A DNA stretch of 64,000 nt from Leptotrichia wadei (GTDB lineage: Bacteria > Fusobacteriota > Fusobacteriia > Fusobacteriales > Leptotrichiaceae): the NCBI RefSeq assembly GCF_007990445.1, contig NZ_AP019841.1:2170001-2234000 (forward strand). Direction: 5' to 3'. The notes beneath the pieces are model-generated. The model had not been told where the DNA came from. It saw only the letters and a list, made by a program, of their open reading frames with translations, and ran no database searches. Within the stretch, counting starts at the first letter, position 1, and each line of letters opens with the position of its first letter. Below, piece by piece: positions 46,575 to 55,998 of the stretch. Made by a program: the position numbers and the translations under genes.

Positions 46575-48482
46575 TTAGATAAACTCAACCCTATAACTAA
46601 CCTTACTCTCCCCCGAATTTCTCTCAATCAGACTTCTTAACTTCCTAAAAGTTTCATCCTTCAATGAAATATTATCCTTAAATGCTGAATCCCTAAACAC
46701 AAATTTTATTGGTAACGGATCTAATGAAGCTAATTTTTCCACCATTTCCTCTGTTATTTCTGTTTCAAGGCAAATTAAATATGTACTTGCATAAAAATAT
46801 GTTCTATTTCCAATATCTGTCAATACTTCCAGTCTTTCTGACAATGGAATATCATTCTGTCTTAACATTATTTCATAAACAATATCAATATCATTGCTTC
46901 CAAGCACAAAATCCAATGAATCAGGGTCATCAAAAGAATATTGACTTTCTTCATTGAAATTCTCCAAGTCGTACCATTTTATATTTGTATCGTCCACTTT
47001 AAATACTTTAAATCCAATATCTGGAACTTTTTTAGGCTCTTCTCCCAGTTTCAGATTTGAATTATATTCTTCTATTTCCTGTTTTATTTTTTCTCCAGCA
47101 CGTCTGATTCTCTCTTTTCCAATTTCTGCAATATTTTTATATCCAGCCTTAAATGCTTCTGATTTTTCATCAGTTGTTTCAGGTAATTGAACCATTATAT
47201 ATTTTCTATTTCCATTATCTTCACTGTTTAACTGCATAACAGCATGAGCTGTTGTTGCTGAACCTGAGAAGAAGTCCAAAATAATTGAATTTTTTTTAGA
47301 AGCAATTTGCAATATTTTTTTCAATAATTCTACAGGTTTTGGGGTATCAAAAATTTCTTTATTTCCAAGAAATTTTTCTAAATTTTTTTTTGCAGTTGAC
47401 AATGACCCTTCTTTATCAAACAAATTATAGTAAACATTTTCAGAAGTTTCATAATCATCTTCTCTTTTTATCAACTTTACTTTTTTATTTTTATAATCAA
47501 AAAATAATTTATTTTCTTTAATTAAATTTTGAATCTTTTCATATCCTAATGTCCATCTCATATTTTCCGCTGGAAAAAAAGTTATTTCTGTTTTTGGATC
47601 TATTATCCCAAATTTCATTGTTTTACGTTCATAAATTCCTAAATTGGTCTTTTCAATACCTTCTAAATTATACATTCCCTTTTCATCGTTATACAAATAT
47701 TTTCTATCAATTTTTTGATAATTGAAATTACCAGGTTTTTTATCTTTAAAACAACAGATTAAATATTCTGTAAGAACTCCGATTACTTTTTCTGTATTTC
47801 CAGCTCCACCTTTCTTTTTCCAAACAAATATTTCCAAATTTTTTCTATTAAATAATTCTTCACATATTTTCATTAAATTATCTATCTCATTATCATCAAT
47901 ACTTATAAATATAACACCATCATCAGTCAGCAAATCCCTAGCCAGTTTCAATCTTGGATACATCATATTTAACCAGTTTGCATGATATCTGTTAGTTGAC
48001 TTCTGATTTTTCTGTAGTTTTTCATTATTTTCTGATATTATTCCCTCTGCCTTGTCGCTCTCTTCCTTGTCCATTTTAAAAGTATCATTATAGACAAAAT
48101 CATTTCCCGTATTATACGGCGGGTCAATATATATCATTTTTATTGAGTTGTAATAATTCTGTCTTAATAGTTTCAATACTTCCAGATTATCTCCTTCGAT
48201 ATAGATATTTTCTGTTGAGCCAGCATTTTTACTATCTTTTGCTACAAATTTCAATGTTTTATTTCCAATTCCTTGCTGTACTACTTTCTTTGCATTTTGT
48301 TTCCCTGACCAATTTAACTCATATTTTTCAGTTGTTACTTCTTCAAAATCTCCCAGTTCTTCCTTCAATGTCTTTATATCCAGCTGTCCATCCTTTACAG
48401 CAGATGGAAATAATTGCTCCAGTGCTTTTAAATTGTCATTTACTATGTCATTTATCTCTTTTTTTATTTTATTATTTTCCAT
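46575..48482 (-). CDS. Type III DNA adenine methyltransferase, Mod subunit
   Basis: 635-residue beta-class N6-adenine methyltransferase that also specifies target DNA for Res. The catalytic motif IYIDPPYNTGNDFVY is near residue 120 and the SAM loop ILDFFSGSATTAHAVMQL near 405. The variable region between them (about 200-380) is the target-recognition domain. A run of nine A residues in the coding strand (47383-47391) lies in the middle of the gene. Start with GGAGGAAAA. It follows the DUF4391-like gene by 15 bases. Confidence 0.94.
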   Translation of the reverse strand: MENNKIKKEINDIVNDNLKALEQLFPSAVKDGQLDIKTLKEELGDFEEVTTEKYELNWSGKQNAKKVVQQGIGNKTLKFVAKDSKNAGSTENIYIEGDNLEVLKLLRQNYYNSIKMIYIDPPYNTGNDFVYNDTFKMDKEESDKAEGIISENNEKLQKNQKSTNRYHANWLNMMYPRLKLARDLLTDDGVIFISIDDNEIDNLMKICEELFNRKNLEIFVWKKKGGAGNTEKVIGVLTEYLICCFKDKKPGNFNYQKIDRKYLYNDEKGMYNLEGIEKTNLGIYERKTMKFGIIDPKTEITFFPAENMRWTLGYEKIQNLIKENKLFFDYKNKKVKLIKREDDYETSENVYYNLFDKEGSLSTAKKNLEKFLGNKEIFDTPKPVELLKKILQIASKKNSIILDFFSGSATTAHAVMQLNSEDNGNRKYIMVQLPETTDEKSEAFKAGYKNIAEIGKERIRRAGEKIKQEIEEYNSNLKLGEEPKKVPDIGFKVFKVDDTNIKWYDLENFNEESQYSFDDPDSLDFVLGSNDIDIVYEIMLRQNDIPLSERLEVLTDIGNRTYFYASTYLICLETEITEEMVEKLASLDPLPIKFVFRDSAFKDNISLKDETFRKLRSLIERNSGESKVSYRVEFI

Positions 48483-48497
48483 TTTTCCTCCAAAATT

Positions 48498-49211
48498 CTA
48501 ATATTTATCCAATTCAGAAATTATCTCTCTGATTTTTTTATTAATTTCTACTTTCTCACTATTTCTAATAGTTGATTTCATTTTTTCTTTGTACATCACA
48601 AGATTTTTAAAATTTTCAAAAACATTAATCATTTTGTTTCTGTCATACCATATTAAACTTTCTAAAATATTTCCTGACTTTTGATAATACTTCTGATTTT
48701 TTAAAATGTAATTTTTTATAAATATTTCTGAATAAAAATTAACTTTGTTAGTTCGATTCAGGATTTTAGAATAGTCTAAAACTCTTTCCACTTCCCTTTT
48801 TGCTGAACCTGACATTGACAAATCAAATGTTTCAGTCATTACAGTATCTGTAACTACTATTTCATTTCTATCATTTTGATTTAATCTTTTTAAAGCTAGT
48901 GAATACAACTCTTTTGAATTATCGTAAAATCTTAATATACATGGCGATTTAATTGATTCTTGATATAGATTGGCAAGAAATCCAGCTTTTTTTATATCAG
49001 TTATTTCAAAATCAAAATACTGAATTACCTTAAAATTATATTTTTCATCTTCTACACTTGGAATCTCCTCATCATTTATCATATATTTCAATGTTACTGA
49101 TTTTATGTATTCTTTTATTTTCTTTTTTTCATCAGGTTTAAATTCCTTCAGAATAAGATTCTTCAATTTTATTTCCTGATTAATTTCATATCTTTCCGGC
49201 ATATTTATCAT
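48498..49211 (-). CDS. DUF4391-like protein
   Basis: 237 residues, cytosolic. MPERYEINQEIKLKNLILKE followed by KIKEYIKSVTLKYMINDEEI and later AGFLANLYQESIKSPCILRF matches the general DUF4391 pattern, a family of unknown function often found beside restriction methyltransferases and helicases. The ATG directly follows the TAA of the helicase gene, so translation is coupled. It presumably serves the helicase or Mod; no catalytic motif is visible. Confidence 0.7.
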   Translation of the reverse strand: MINMPERYEINQEIKLKNLILKEFKPDEKKKIKEYIKSVTLKYMINDEEIPSVEDEKYNFKVIQYFDFEITDIKKAGFLANLYQESIKSPCILRFYDNSKELYSLALKRLNQNDRNEIVVTDTVMTETFDLSMSGSAKREVERVLDYSKILNRTNKVNFYSEIFIKNYILKNQKYYQKSGNILESLIWYDRNKMINVFENFKNLVMYKEKMKSTIRNSEKVEINKKIREIISELDKY

Positions 49212-52200
49212 TTAACCCACCACCAGAAAAGATACCAACTCAAAATCATCTGTTGTATCATCTTTAAAATTGTTATTAAATCCTGAAAAATCAAATACTG
49301 TCTGAACAGCCTTTTCTTCCTCTTCACCTTTTATACTGTTTACCGCAGTATTAAGCAATTCAGAATAAAATCCCATTTCAGTAGCATTTTTCGTATTTTT
49401 AAAGAACTCCTTTAAAACTTTTTCCTGAACTTCATTTTTTTCATAGCATAGCTGTCTAAAAAGTTTTATAACTTCCCTTGCCTGACTGTTTTTAAATAGA
49501 ATTTCTTTGTTGTTGTTCACAAAAATCAGGTAATAAGGATAAAGGGAACTGTCATTCTTAGGTTTAGCATCATTTTTACTATGTTTAAAGCAGAACAGCA
49601 CTCCCTTCTGTCCACCTTCAGTTACAGAATAAATTCCTTTTGGTATTTTGTTTATTTCCTTATGATTATTCACATAATTTGAAAGTTCATACAGATATTC
49701 GTTCATATTAAGGTCTGTCAATGAAATATTTTCATTTGTATCTTCTATATCAATTACTTCTTCCTTCAGTTTTTCTAATTGTCTCTTTCTAAAATTAAAA
49801 TCATTCATTTCAGGATTAAGCATATCTTCATCTCCAGTAGAAGCTATATTTAATGTTGTCATTTTCCCTTTTACTCTTCTCTCCAAGTCCAAATATTCGT
49901 TCAAATCTGCATTTGGGAAAAAGTTAATCATTTGTATATTATCATTTTTACTTCCAATTCTATCTATTCTTCCAAATCTCTGAATAAGTGACACAGGATT
50001 CCATTGAATATCAAAGTTTATTACCGTATCACAATCTTGCAAATTCTGTCCTTCTGAAATACAGTCTGTTGCAACTATAATATCTATTTGTTCATCTTGA
50101 GGAATTTCAATCTTTAGTTTAGATTTTGGCGAAAATGCACTCAAAATACTGTGAAAATCCTCTTTTACTTTTTTATTTGAAGTTTTTACTCCTTTACCTG
50201 TAACACTTGCAATGCTAATATTTTTTCCCTCGAATTTTTTTAACAGCTTAGAATAGATATAGTTCGCTGTATCGGCAAATGCTGTAAAAATCAATATTTT
50301 TCTATTTCCTGGATTATATGGTGTGTTGTCAACTTTATTTCCTACAATTTTTTCTAATTCATGAATCTTATTATCCCTATCTTCTTTCAATAAAATCAAT
50401 GTTTCATCATATATTCTTTTTATAATATCTCTATCGTTATACAACTCCTCAAGATAGGCATTTATTCTCAAATCTTCTACCTTTATTTCATATTTACTTC
50501 TTTCAATATAGATTTCATCTTCATTTTCCACATCAAGATTTTCTTCAATCTGCTGTCCCTTATTTAAATTTTCTATTGTCTGATCAATATTTTCAATCAA
50601 TCTTTTCAAGGTTTCAGAAAATGAAAAAACTGAACTTTCTAATCTTTTAAACAAGTTTGTTCTATGCAAATATACAAGACCTTTCGACTGTGTATCAAAA
50701 TCCATTTTTCCACCACGATTTCCTGATAACTTATATTTATTGATATAATAATTTAATTTTTCACTTTTTATAAATTTAGTTGGTGTGTAAACTGATAAAT
50801 TTAATTCTTCTAAAATAGAATTTGTATTTTTAAAATTCAATAACTGGTTTTGACTATCAATTTCTGGATAATATGTAATCGGCTTATTCTTTTGAGGAAA
50901 TTTCCCTATATTTTTTGTTCCATAATAATTTGTAATATGTTTTCTGCTTCTTGATATTGTCATCATTTCTAGCAATTTATAAAAATCTGACGGCAAATTA
51001 TCCAGTAACTCATCTTTTTTCTGACTTCCTTCTTTTTCCCAATCATTTATAACTTGTGTCGCTTTTTTCAGTAAATATCCCACACTCGAAATACCTTGTT
51101 CACTAAATGCATCATCATGATCTGATGTTATAATTGAAATTTGATTTTTTAAATCTACAAGACTATTATTTACTGGAGTTGCAGACAATAAAAGGACTTT
51201 CGTATTTTTCCCGCTTTTTATTACATCATGAAGTAATTTAAAATATCTATTCATTATTAATTCATCATTCTCATCATATTTTGCAATTCTATTTCTAAAA
51301 TTATGTGACTCATCAATAACTACCAAATCAAATTTTGACCAGTCAAATCTGCTTAGTTCATAACCTGATTTTGATTCTCCCTTGGTTCTTGATAAATCTG
51401 TATGAAACATAATTTTGTAATTAAACATTTCATTCAAAAAACTATCTTTATAATTTCCTGTAAAAGAACGCCAGTTATCATAAAGTTTTGCCGGTGTAAG
51501 AACTAATACATTATCATTTCTTATTTCAAAATATTTAATCACAGCAAGTGCTTCAAATGTTTTTCCCAATCCTACTGAATCAGCAATTATACATCCTCCA
51601 TATTTCTGAAGTTTTTGTATAGCAGAAACGACACAGTCTTTCTGAAAATCAAAAAGTGAATTCCAAATTTCAGTCTTTTTAAATTTCTCACTATCATTTT
51701 CAAATCTTTCAATTCCGCTATCCAGCCTATCTCCAAACAATTCATTTAATGTGAAATAATACAAAAATTCAGGGTTATAATTTTTATAAACAAATTCTAG
51801 ACTTTCTAATAATTCCTGTTTATAATCCTGTGTTACATCATCATTATTCCAAATTTCATCATATATTCTCGACATGCCAAGTATCTGGGATTTTTCTGTT
51901 TCTCCTTTTATTGTTGTATCAAAATCATAGCGATTTGTCCTTTTTTCGTATATTTCAAGTGATGATGTTCCCTGAATCATAAAATCATCATCAATTATTA
52001 AAATATTCCCGTTTACTTTCTGATATGGTTTTACTTTTCTGACATTTACATTATTTTTTATAAAATCATACATAGCCTTTGCCTTAGCAAAATGCTTCAA
52101 CTTATTTTTTTCCTTTATATCATAAGAATTGTACAAAATATCATTAGGCGTTATCTCAAATTCTCTCGATATTTCATTATTTTTAGGAATAAACTTTGTA

Positions 52201-52364
52201 TCTCTTATAATAAAATTTATTTCCTTCACATTTTTTAAATTTTTTTCCAGTGCCGTAAAAACTGATATGGTTAATTTATCATTAATGATATTCACCACAG
52301 CATTTTCTTTTTCCGATAAAACTTCATTTATCTTCTCAATAAACTTTTTCGCTGAATTTCCCAT
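49212..52364 (-). CDS. SNF2-family helicase with degenerate PLD-like N-terminus
   Basis: 1050-residue SF2 translocase. The N-terminal region (about 60-160) includes VNGNILIIDDDFMIQGTSSL, which looks like a phospholipase-D-type fold that has lost its HKD residues. Motor: IIADSVGLGKTFEAL near 265, DEAH-like VIDESHNFRNR near 351, LLSATPVNNS, then IVATDCISEGQNLQDC and VSLIQRFGRIDRIGS near 799. Proteins of this type sit in phage-defence loci and move along DNA. AGAGGGATAG precedes the start. It is the first gene of the leftward island. Confidence 0.88.
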   Translation of the reverse strand: MGNSAKKFIEKINEVLSEKENAVVNIINDKLTISVFTALEKNLKNVKEINFIIRDTKFIPKNNEISREFEITPNDILYNSYDIKEKNKLKHFAKAKAMYDFIKNNVNVRKVKPYQKVNGNILIIDDDFMIQGTSSLEIYEKRTNRYDFDTTIKGETEKSQILGMSRIYDEIWNNDDVTQDYKQELLESLEFVYKNYNPEFLYYFTLNELFGDRLDSGIERFENDSEKFKKTEIWNSLFDFQKDCVVSAIQKLQKYGGCIIADSVGLGKTFEALAVIKYFEIRNDNVLVLTPAKLYDNWRSFTGNYKDSFLNEMFNYKIMFHTDLSRTKGESKSGYELSRFDWSKFDLVVIDESHNFRNRIAKYDENDELIMNRYFKLLHDVIKSGKNTKVLLLSATPVNNSLVDLKNQISIITSDHDDAFSEQGISSVGYLLKKATQVINDWEKEGSQKKDELLDNLPSDFYKLLEMMTISRSRKHITNYYGTKNIGKFPQKNKPITYYPEIDSQNQLLNFKNTNSILEELNLSVYTPTKFIKSEKLNYYINKYKLSGNRGGKMDFDTQSKGLVYLHRTNLFKRLESSVFSFSETLKRLIENIDQTIENLNKGQQIEENLDVENEDEIYIERSKYEIKVEDLRINAYLEELYNDRDIIKRIYDETLILLKEDRDNKIHELEKIVGNKVDNTPYNPGNRKILIFTAFADTANYIYSKLLKKFEGKNISIASVTGKGVKTSNKKVKEDFHSILSAFSPKSKLKIEIPQDEQIDIIVATDCISEGQNLQDCDTVINFDIQWNPVSLIQRFGRIDRIGSKNDNIQMINFFPNADLNEYLDLERRVKGKMTTLNIASTGDEDMLNPEMNDFNFRKRQLEKLKEEVIDIEDTNENISLTDLNMNEYLYELSNYVNNHKEINKIPKGIYSVTEGGQKGVLFCFKHSKNDAKPKNDSSLYPYYLIFVNNNKEILFKNSQAREVIKLFRQLCYEKNEVQEKVLKEFFKNTKNATEMGFYSELLNTAVNSIKGEEEEKAVQTVFDFSGFNNNFKDDTTDDFELVSFLVVG

Positions 52365-52459
52365 TCTTTCACTATCCCTCTATATACAAGTTTTTACAAC
52401 CTCGATTAGTTTCCCCATATTAATTAAGCTAATAACTTAATTTTCTTTTTCTTCTAACT

Positions 52460-52465
52460 ATTATA
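52460..52465 (-). promoter_or_regulatory. Extended -10 element upstream of the defence island
   Basis: Leftward TGGTATAAT (TATAAT at 52460-52465), about 95 bases before the helicase start. No good -35 at normal distance, so it would rely on the extended -10. Confidence 0.5.
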
Positions 52466-52528
52466 CCACAATTTCTTATATTCTCACTATTTTTTCACAA
52501 TTTACCATCTTTTTTCAATAAAAAGTAA

Positions 52529-52605
52529 TTTTATACTAAACCCCATTTGAAAAAAGAAACGATTTACTATCTACTTTCTGACAAGGGGTCAAGACCCCTT
52601 GCTGA
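52529..52605. repeat. Dispersed intergenic repeat, family 1, copy D
   Basis: Contains tttctgacaaggggtcaaga and ccccttgctgaacagaat, whose palindromic core matches 7771-7790. Just to its right, 52625-52650 holds the inverse complement of the family's other end (ttttaatgggaaatagtatt), so pieces lie head to head. Part of the 556-base gap between the helicase and amylase genes; no gene is seen in that gap. Confidence 0.6.
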
Positions 52606-52726
52606 ACAGAATTATAAAAACTCTCTTGTTTTAATGGGAAATAGTATTACTATTTGATTTTTCCCTTTTCTAAAATAAACCTACCATTTAAACAAAAATT
52701 AATATAAAATCATAACAAATCTACTT

Positions 52727-52805
52727 TTATACTATTTCCTATTAAAATAATAGATCCATTATAAATCCTATTTGCCAAGATCTCTTAATCCTTTACCAGA
52801 AAACA
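52727..52805. repeat. Dispersed intergenic repeat, family 1, copy E
   Basis: Begins tatactatttcctattaaaa and continues taatagatccattataaatc and ctttaccagaaaacaaata; closely matches copy A at 7723-7805 over its length. Confidence 0.65.
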
Positions 52806-52847
52806 AATAAATTTTTCAAACTGGATTTAATACTACACATAAACAAA

Positions 52848-52879
52848 AAAAGGAACTACCCAAAATCATAGTTCCTTTT
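52848..52879 (-). terminator. Terminator of the amylase gene
   Basis: Arms AAAAGGAACT / AGTTCCTTTT with a 12-base loop and a leftward run of seven Ts, 42 bases past the stop. Confidence 0.85.
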
Positions 52880-52920
52880 ATCTTAACAAAATTTATATTT
52901 AATCTTTCAATCGACTATTC

Positions 52921-55900
52921 TTACTCATAATCCCCATCTATCCTCACTTTTCGTAAAATCAATCCTTCTTTCGCCTTTAGATCCAACTTAATTTTCCCAT
53001 TTGAACCCGTTCTAAATGTTCTTCCTTCTGTTACCAAATCAATAAATCTTTCATCCTGATAATTTGTTTCAAATTCCACATTTTCCCAGCTGTTAAATGA
53101 ATTGTTTATTACAACAATGATTAATTGATCTTCGATTACTCTTTCGTATGCAATTACATCTCGTTCATTGTCGGCAAATACTTCTCTAAATTTACCATAA
53201 ACAAGTGTTTTATTTTCTAATCTTATTCTTATTAACTTTTTGTACCATTCAAATAAATCGCTGTCGACTTTTTGTTCATAAACTTCATTCTGATTAATAT
53301 GTGATGGATTTTTTTCATTATCATACAAAAATTCCTTCCATAACATTGGCTTTCTGCAGTATGGGTCTGTTGCTCCCCACATTCCAACTTCATCGCCGTA
53401 AAATAGCATTGGTGCTCCAATATAAGTCATTTGGAATATTGAAATTAATTTTAGTATATCTTTTGGCTTAATTGGGCTGTTTCGCCAATCTATCGTTGTA
53501 TTTGGATGATTATTTGAAGCTAGGTCAGGACGAATTCCATTGTATCCTTTTTCTAACTGCTTTCCTTCTTCCAGATTTCTTCCAATTACATCATTTACAA
53601 TTCTTGAATAAAGCCTGTCAGTATCGTGTGAACCGTTTAGATTCTGACTCGCCTGCAATGCCTGATACGGATACCAGGTTCTTTTTTCTCGAAGTTCATT
53701 GAAAAAGTCCTGTGCCTTCAACTTGTATCTTACTCCACCTTCACGGCTTTGGTTTATGAAAAATCCGATAACTGTTTTTAGCCATTCATAGTTCATTACA
53801 GTATCAAATTTATTTCCGCCGTTAATATCTCCTGAAGCATTTCCCCAAAGTTCGGCAGTTATGTAGGAATCCTTCTTGCTGTCTTTTACAACTTCTCTCC
53901 ATTCATTCCAGAAATTTTGATTTTCAAGACAGTTTGGCACATCTAAACGCCATCCATCGATTCCATCATCTTCCATCCAGTTTTCACTTTCTTTTCCATC
54001 AGGTCCGTACATCCATTTTCTTGTGATATTAAAAATGTATTCTTTATATTCCTGATTAAAAGTGTTAAATTCAGGAAGCGAGTCAAATCCACCCCAGGCG
54101 TTATAAATAGTTCTCTTTCTATTTGCTATTAATGTTTCAAATGCCTGCTCATCACTCATATCATCTGTAATCTGAACATGCTGTCCAAAATCTGTAAATT
54201 TGTACCAATCTTTATATTTAGAATTTTCACCGTCTGCAAGCACCATATTAAATGTCCAATGCTCACTGCTGCTATGATTGAAAACTCCATCAAATATTAC
54301 ACGAATACCATTTTTATGAAATTCCTTTATCAAGTCAACCATTATCAAGTCTGACTCTGTCCAAACCCAAGTAGCTGGATCTTCTGTTTCTCCATATCCA
54401 TTTTTTCCTCTGTTTTCACCCTTTAAGTTCACTTCCAGAAGTTTTAGCTCGCTGCTTGTCGTAGCCTTGTTTCCAAGCACATCCACGTATGACTTATTCC
54501 CATATTTATTATTCCTGTTAATTTCCACGCCATGAGTTTCTCCGCTTGTCTTTATTGTCCCAAAATCTGGCGAAATATGTCTAAAGTCATTTGCTCCATA
54601 CTTATGGTTCTGATACGAGAAAAATACTGGATTTAGCCACACAGCATTAATTCCAAGCTCCTTCATATATGGTATTTTTTCCTTGATTCCCTGTAAATCT
54701 CCACCGTACATTCTGGCATATTTCAAGCTGTAGTCAATTTCACGTTCTCCCAGCTTTTCCCATATTGTCTGTTCCCTAAAGTCAGATGTCCATCGGTTTC
54801 TATCAAAATGGCTAATTACATTGTTACTTTTTTCCCATTTATATTCCTCCACAAAATTCTGTTCATGAAGTATGTTAGGCTTAAATGCCTCTGGTCCAAA
54901 TTCATTGAAAATTGGATCATTGTAATGATTTCCATTGTAAAATCTGTCTGGGAAAATATTATACCAGATAGCTTCTTTTGCCCAATTTGGCACATTAAAC
55001 AGCTGTATATCTTTAGAAGTTGTATTTACAACAAGTCTTTTGGGCTTGCTGTAGCTTAATGTCGTTCCATTAAAGTAGGCTCTTGTGCCATTATCCTCCA
55101 AAATAAAATAATATAATAGTTTTTTAGCTTCTTTTCCGAAGTTTATAATTCTTTCAAAATAGTCAAATCCATTTGTCTTATCCTGATATCTTTCAAGTTC
55201 GTAAATCATTTCATAGTTATCTTCTTCGTGTAAAACAATGCTTATATATGCACGTTCCACATCGTTCATCTGAGTTCTTATTTTAAACTCATACTCACTG
55301 TCAGACAATTTGTTAAAATATTGTAAACTGTCGTATTTATGAACAATCGCCTTTAAATTTGTATTTTTATCAATCGCTTCATAAACAAATTTTCCAGTTC
55401 CCAAATCTCCTTGTGCGAATAATGCTCCATTTTCTCCTATTACAAGCTTACTATTTCTATTTTCAGGATACCATTTTCCATCAATCAAGTATTTATATTC
55501 ATAAACTCCTTCAGGTGAAGCCAATGTCACTTCGTAATTTGTCCCTTCAAAATGATAAATCGGCTCAGTATCAGGCTTCCAGCTATTAAAGTTCCCCGCA
55601 ATTTCAACTTTATCCGCCTTTTCCAATCCAAAATCAGAAATATTCAAATTCATTCTGTAAAACTTCATTTTAGTTAATGAAAATGTCTTTTTAGATGGCG
55701 AATATTCCACATAAATATCTATTCCCTTTTGAAATCCTGTTATTGATTTTGGTGGTAAATTTTCGCCTACCACAGCTTCAAATTTTTTGGCAAATGGAGC
55801 TGTATGGCTGTAAGTTACACCGCTTATTGTACCATTTTCTTCATCCTTTATTTCAAAGAAATAGCTCCCTGATTCAACATTTCCCCATTTATATATATAA

Positions 55901-55974
55901 TTTTCCCATTTTTGCTTTAAATTCTCTTCACTATAAAATTTATTATCTTTGTAAATTATTAATTTATAACCCAT
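52921..55974 (-). CDS. GH13 alpha-amylase-family enzyme (neopullulanase/pullulanase-like)
   Basis: 1017 residues, no signal peptide, so cytosolic. N-terminal beta domains (about 1-330) include a carbohydrate-binding segment KVEIAGNFNSWKPDTEPIYH and GVYEYKYLIDGKWYPE, like a glycogen-binding module. The barrel starts at AIWYNIFPDRFYNG. Catalytic residues: Asp in DGIDGWRLDVPN (about 675), Glu in YITAELWGNAS (about 705), Asp in LNGSHDTDRL (about 782). It would hydrolyse alpha-glucan or maltodextrin imported via the porin, or stored glycogen. AGGAGAGT precedes the start; it lies 24 bases after the M18 gene. Confidence 0.9.
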   Translation of the reverse strand: MGYKLIIYKDNKFYSEENLKQKWENYIYKWGNVESGSYFFEIKDEENGTISGVTYSHTAPFAKKFEAVVGENLPPKSITGFQKGIDIYVEYSPSKKTFSLTKMKFYRMNLNISDFGLEKADKVEIAGNFNSWKPDTEPIYHFEGTNYEVTLASPEGVYEYKYLIDGKWYPENRNSKLVIGENGALFAQGDLGTGKFVYEAIDKNTNLKAIVHKYDSLQYFNKLSDSEYEFKIRTQMNDVERAYISIVLHEEDNYEMIYELERYQDKTNGFDYFERIINFGKEAKKLLYYFILEDNGTRAYFNGTTLSYSKPKRLVVNTTSKDIQLFNVPNWAKEAIWYNIFPDRFYNGNHYNDPIFNEFGPEAFKPNILHEQNFVEEYKWEKSNNVISHFDRNRWTSDFREQTIWEKLGEREIDYSLKYARMYGGDLQGIKEKIPYMKELGINAVWLNPVFFSYQNHKYGANDFRHISPDFGTIKTSGETHGVEINRNNKYGNKSYVDVLGNKATTSSELKLLEVNLKGENRGKNGYGETEDPATWVWTESDLIMVDLIKEFHKNGIRVIFDGVFNHSSSEHWTFNMVLADGENSKYKDWYKFTDFGQHVQITDDMSDEQAFETLIANRKRTIYNAWGGFDSLPEFNTFNQEYKEYIFNITRKWMYGPDGKESENWMEDDGIDGWRLDVPNCLENQNFWNEWREVVKDSKKDSYITAELWGNASGDINGGNKFDTVMNYEWLKTVIGFFINQSREGGVRYKLKAQDFFNELREKRTWYPYQALQASQNLNGSHDTDRLYSRIVNDVIGRNLEEGKQLEKGYNGIRPDLASNNHPNTTIDWRNSPIKPKDILKLISIFQMTYIGAPMLFYGDEVGMWGATDPYCRKPMLWKEFLYDNEKNPSHINQNEVYEQKVDSDLFEWYKKLIRIRLENKTLVYGKFREVFADNERDVIAYERVIEDQLIIVVINNSFNSWENVEFETNYQDERFIDLVTEGRTFRTGSNGKIKLDLKAKEGLILRKVRIDGDYE

Positions 55975-55998
55975 TTTACTCTCCTAATTATCTGCTCT

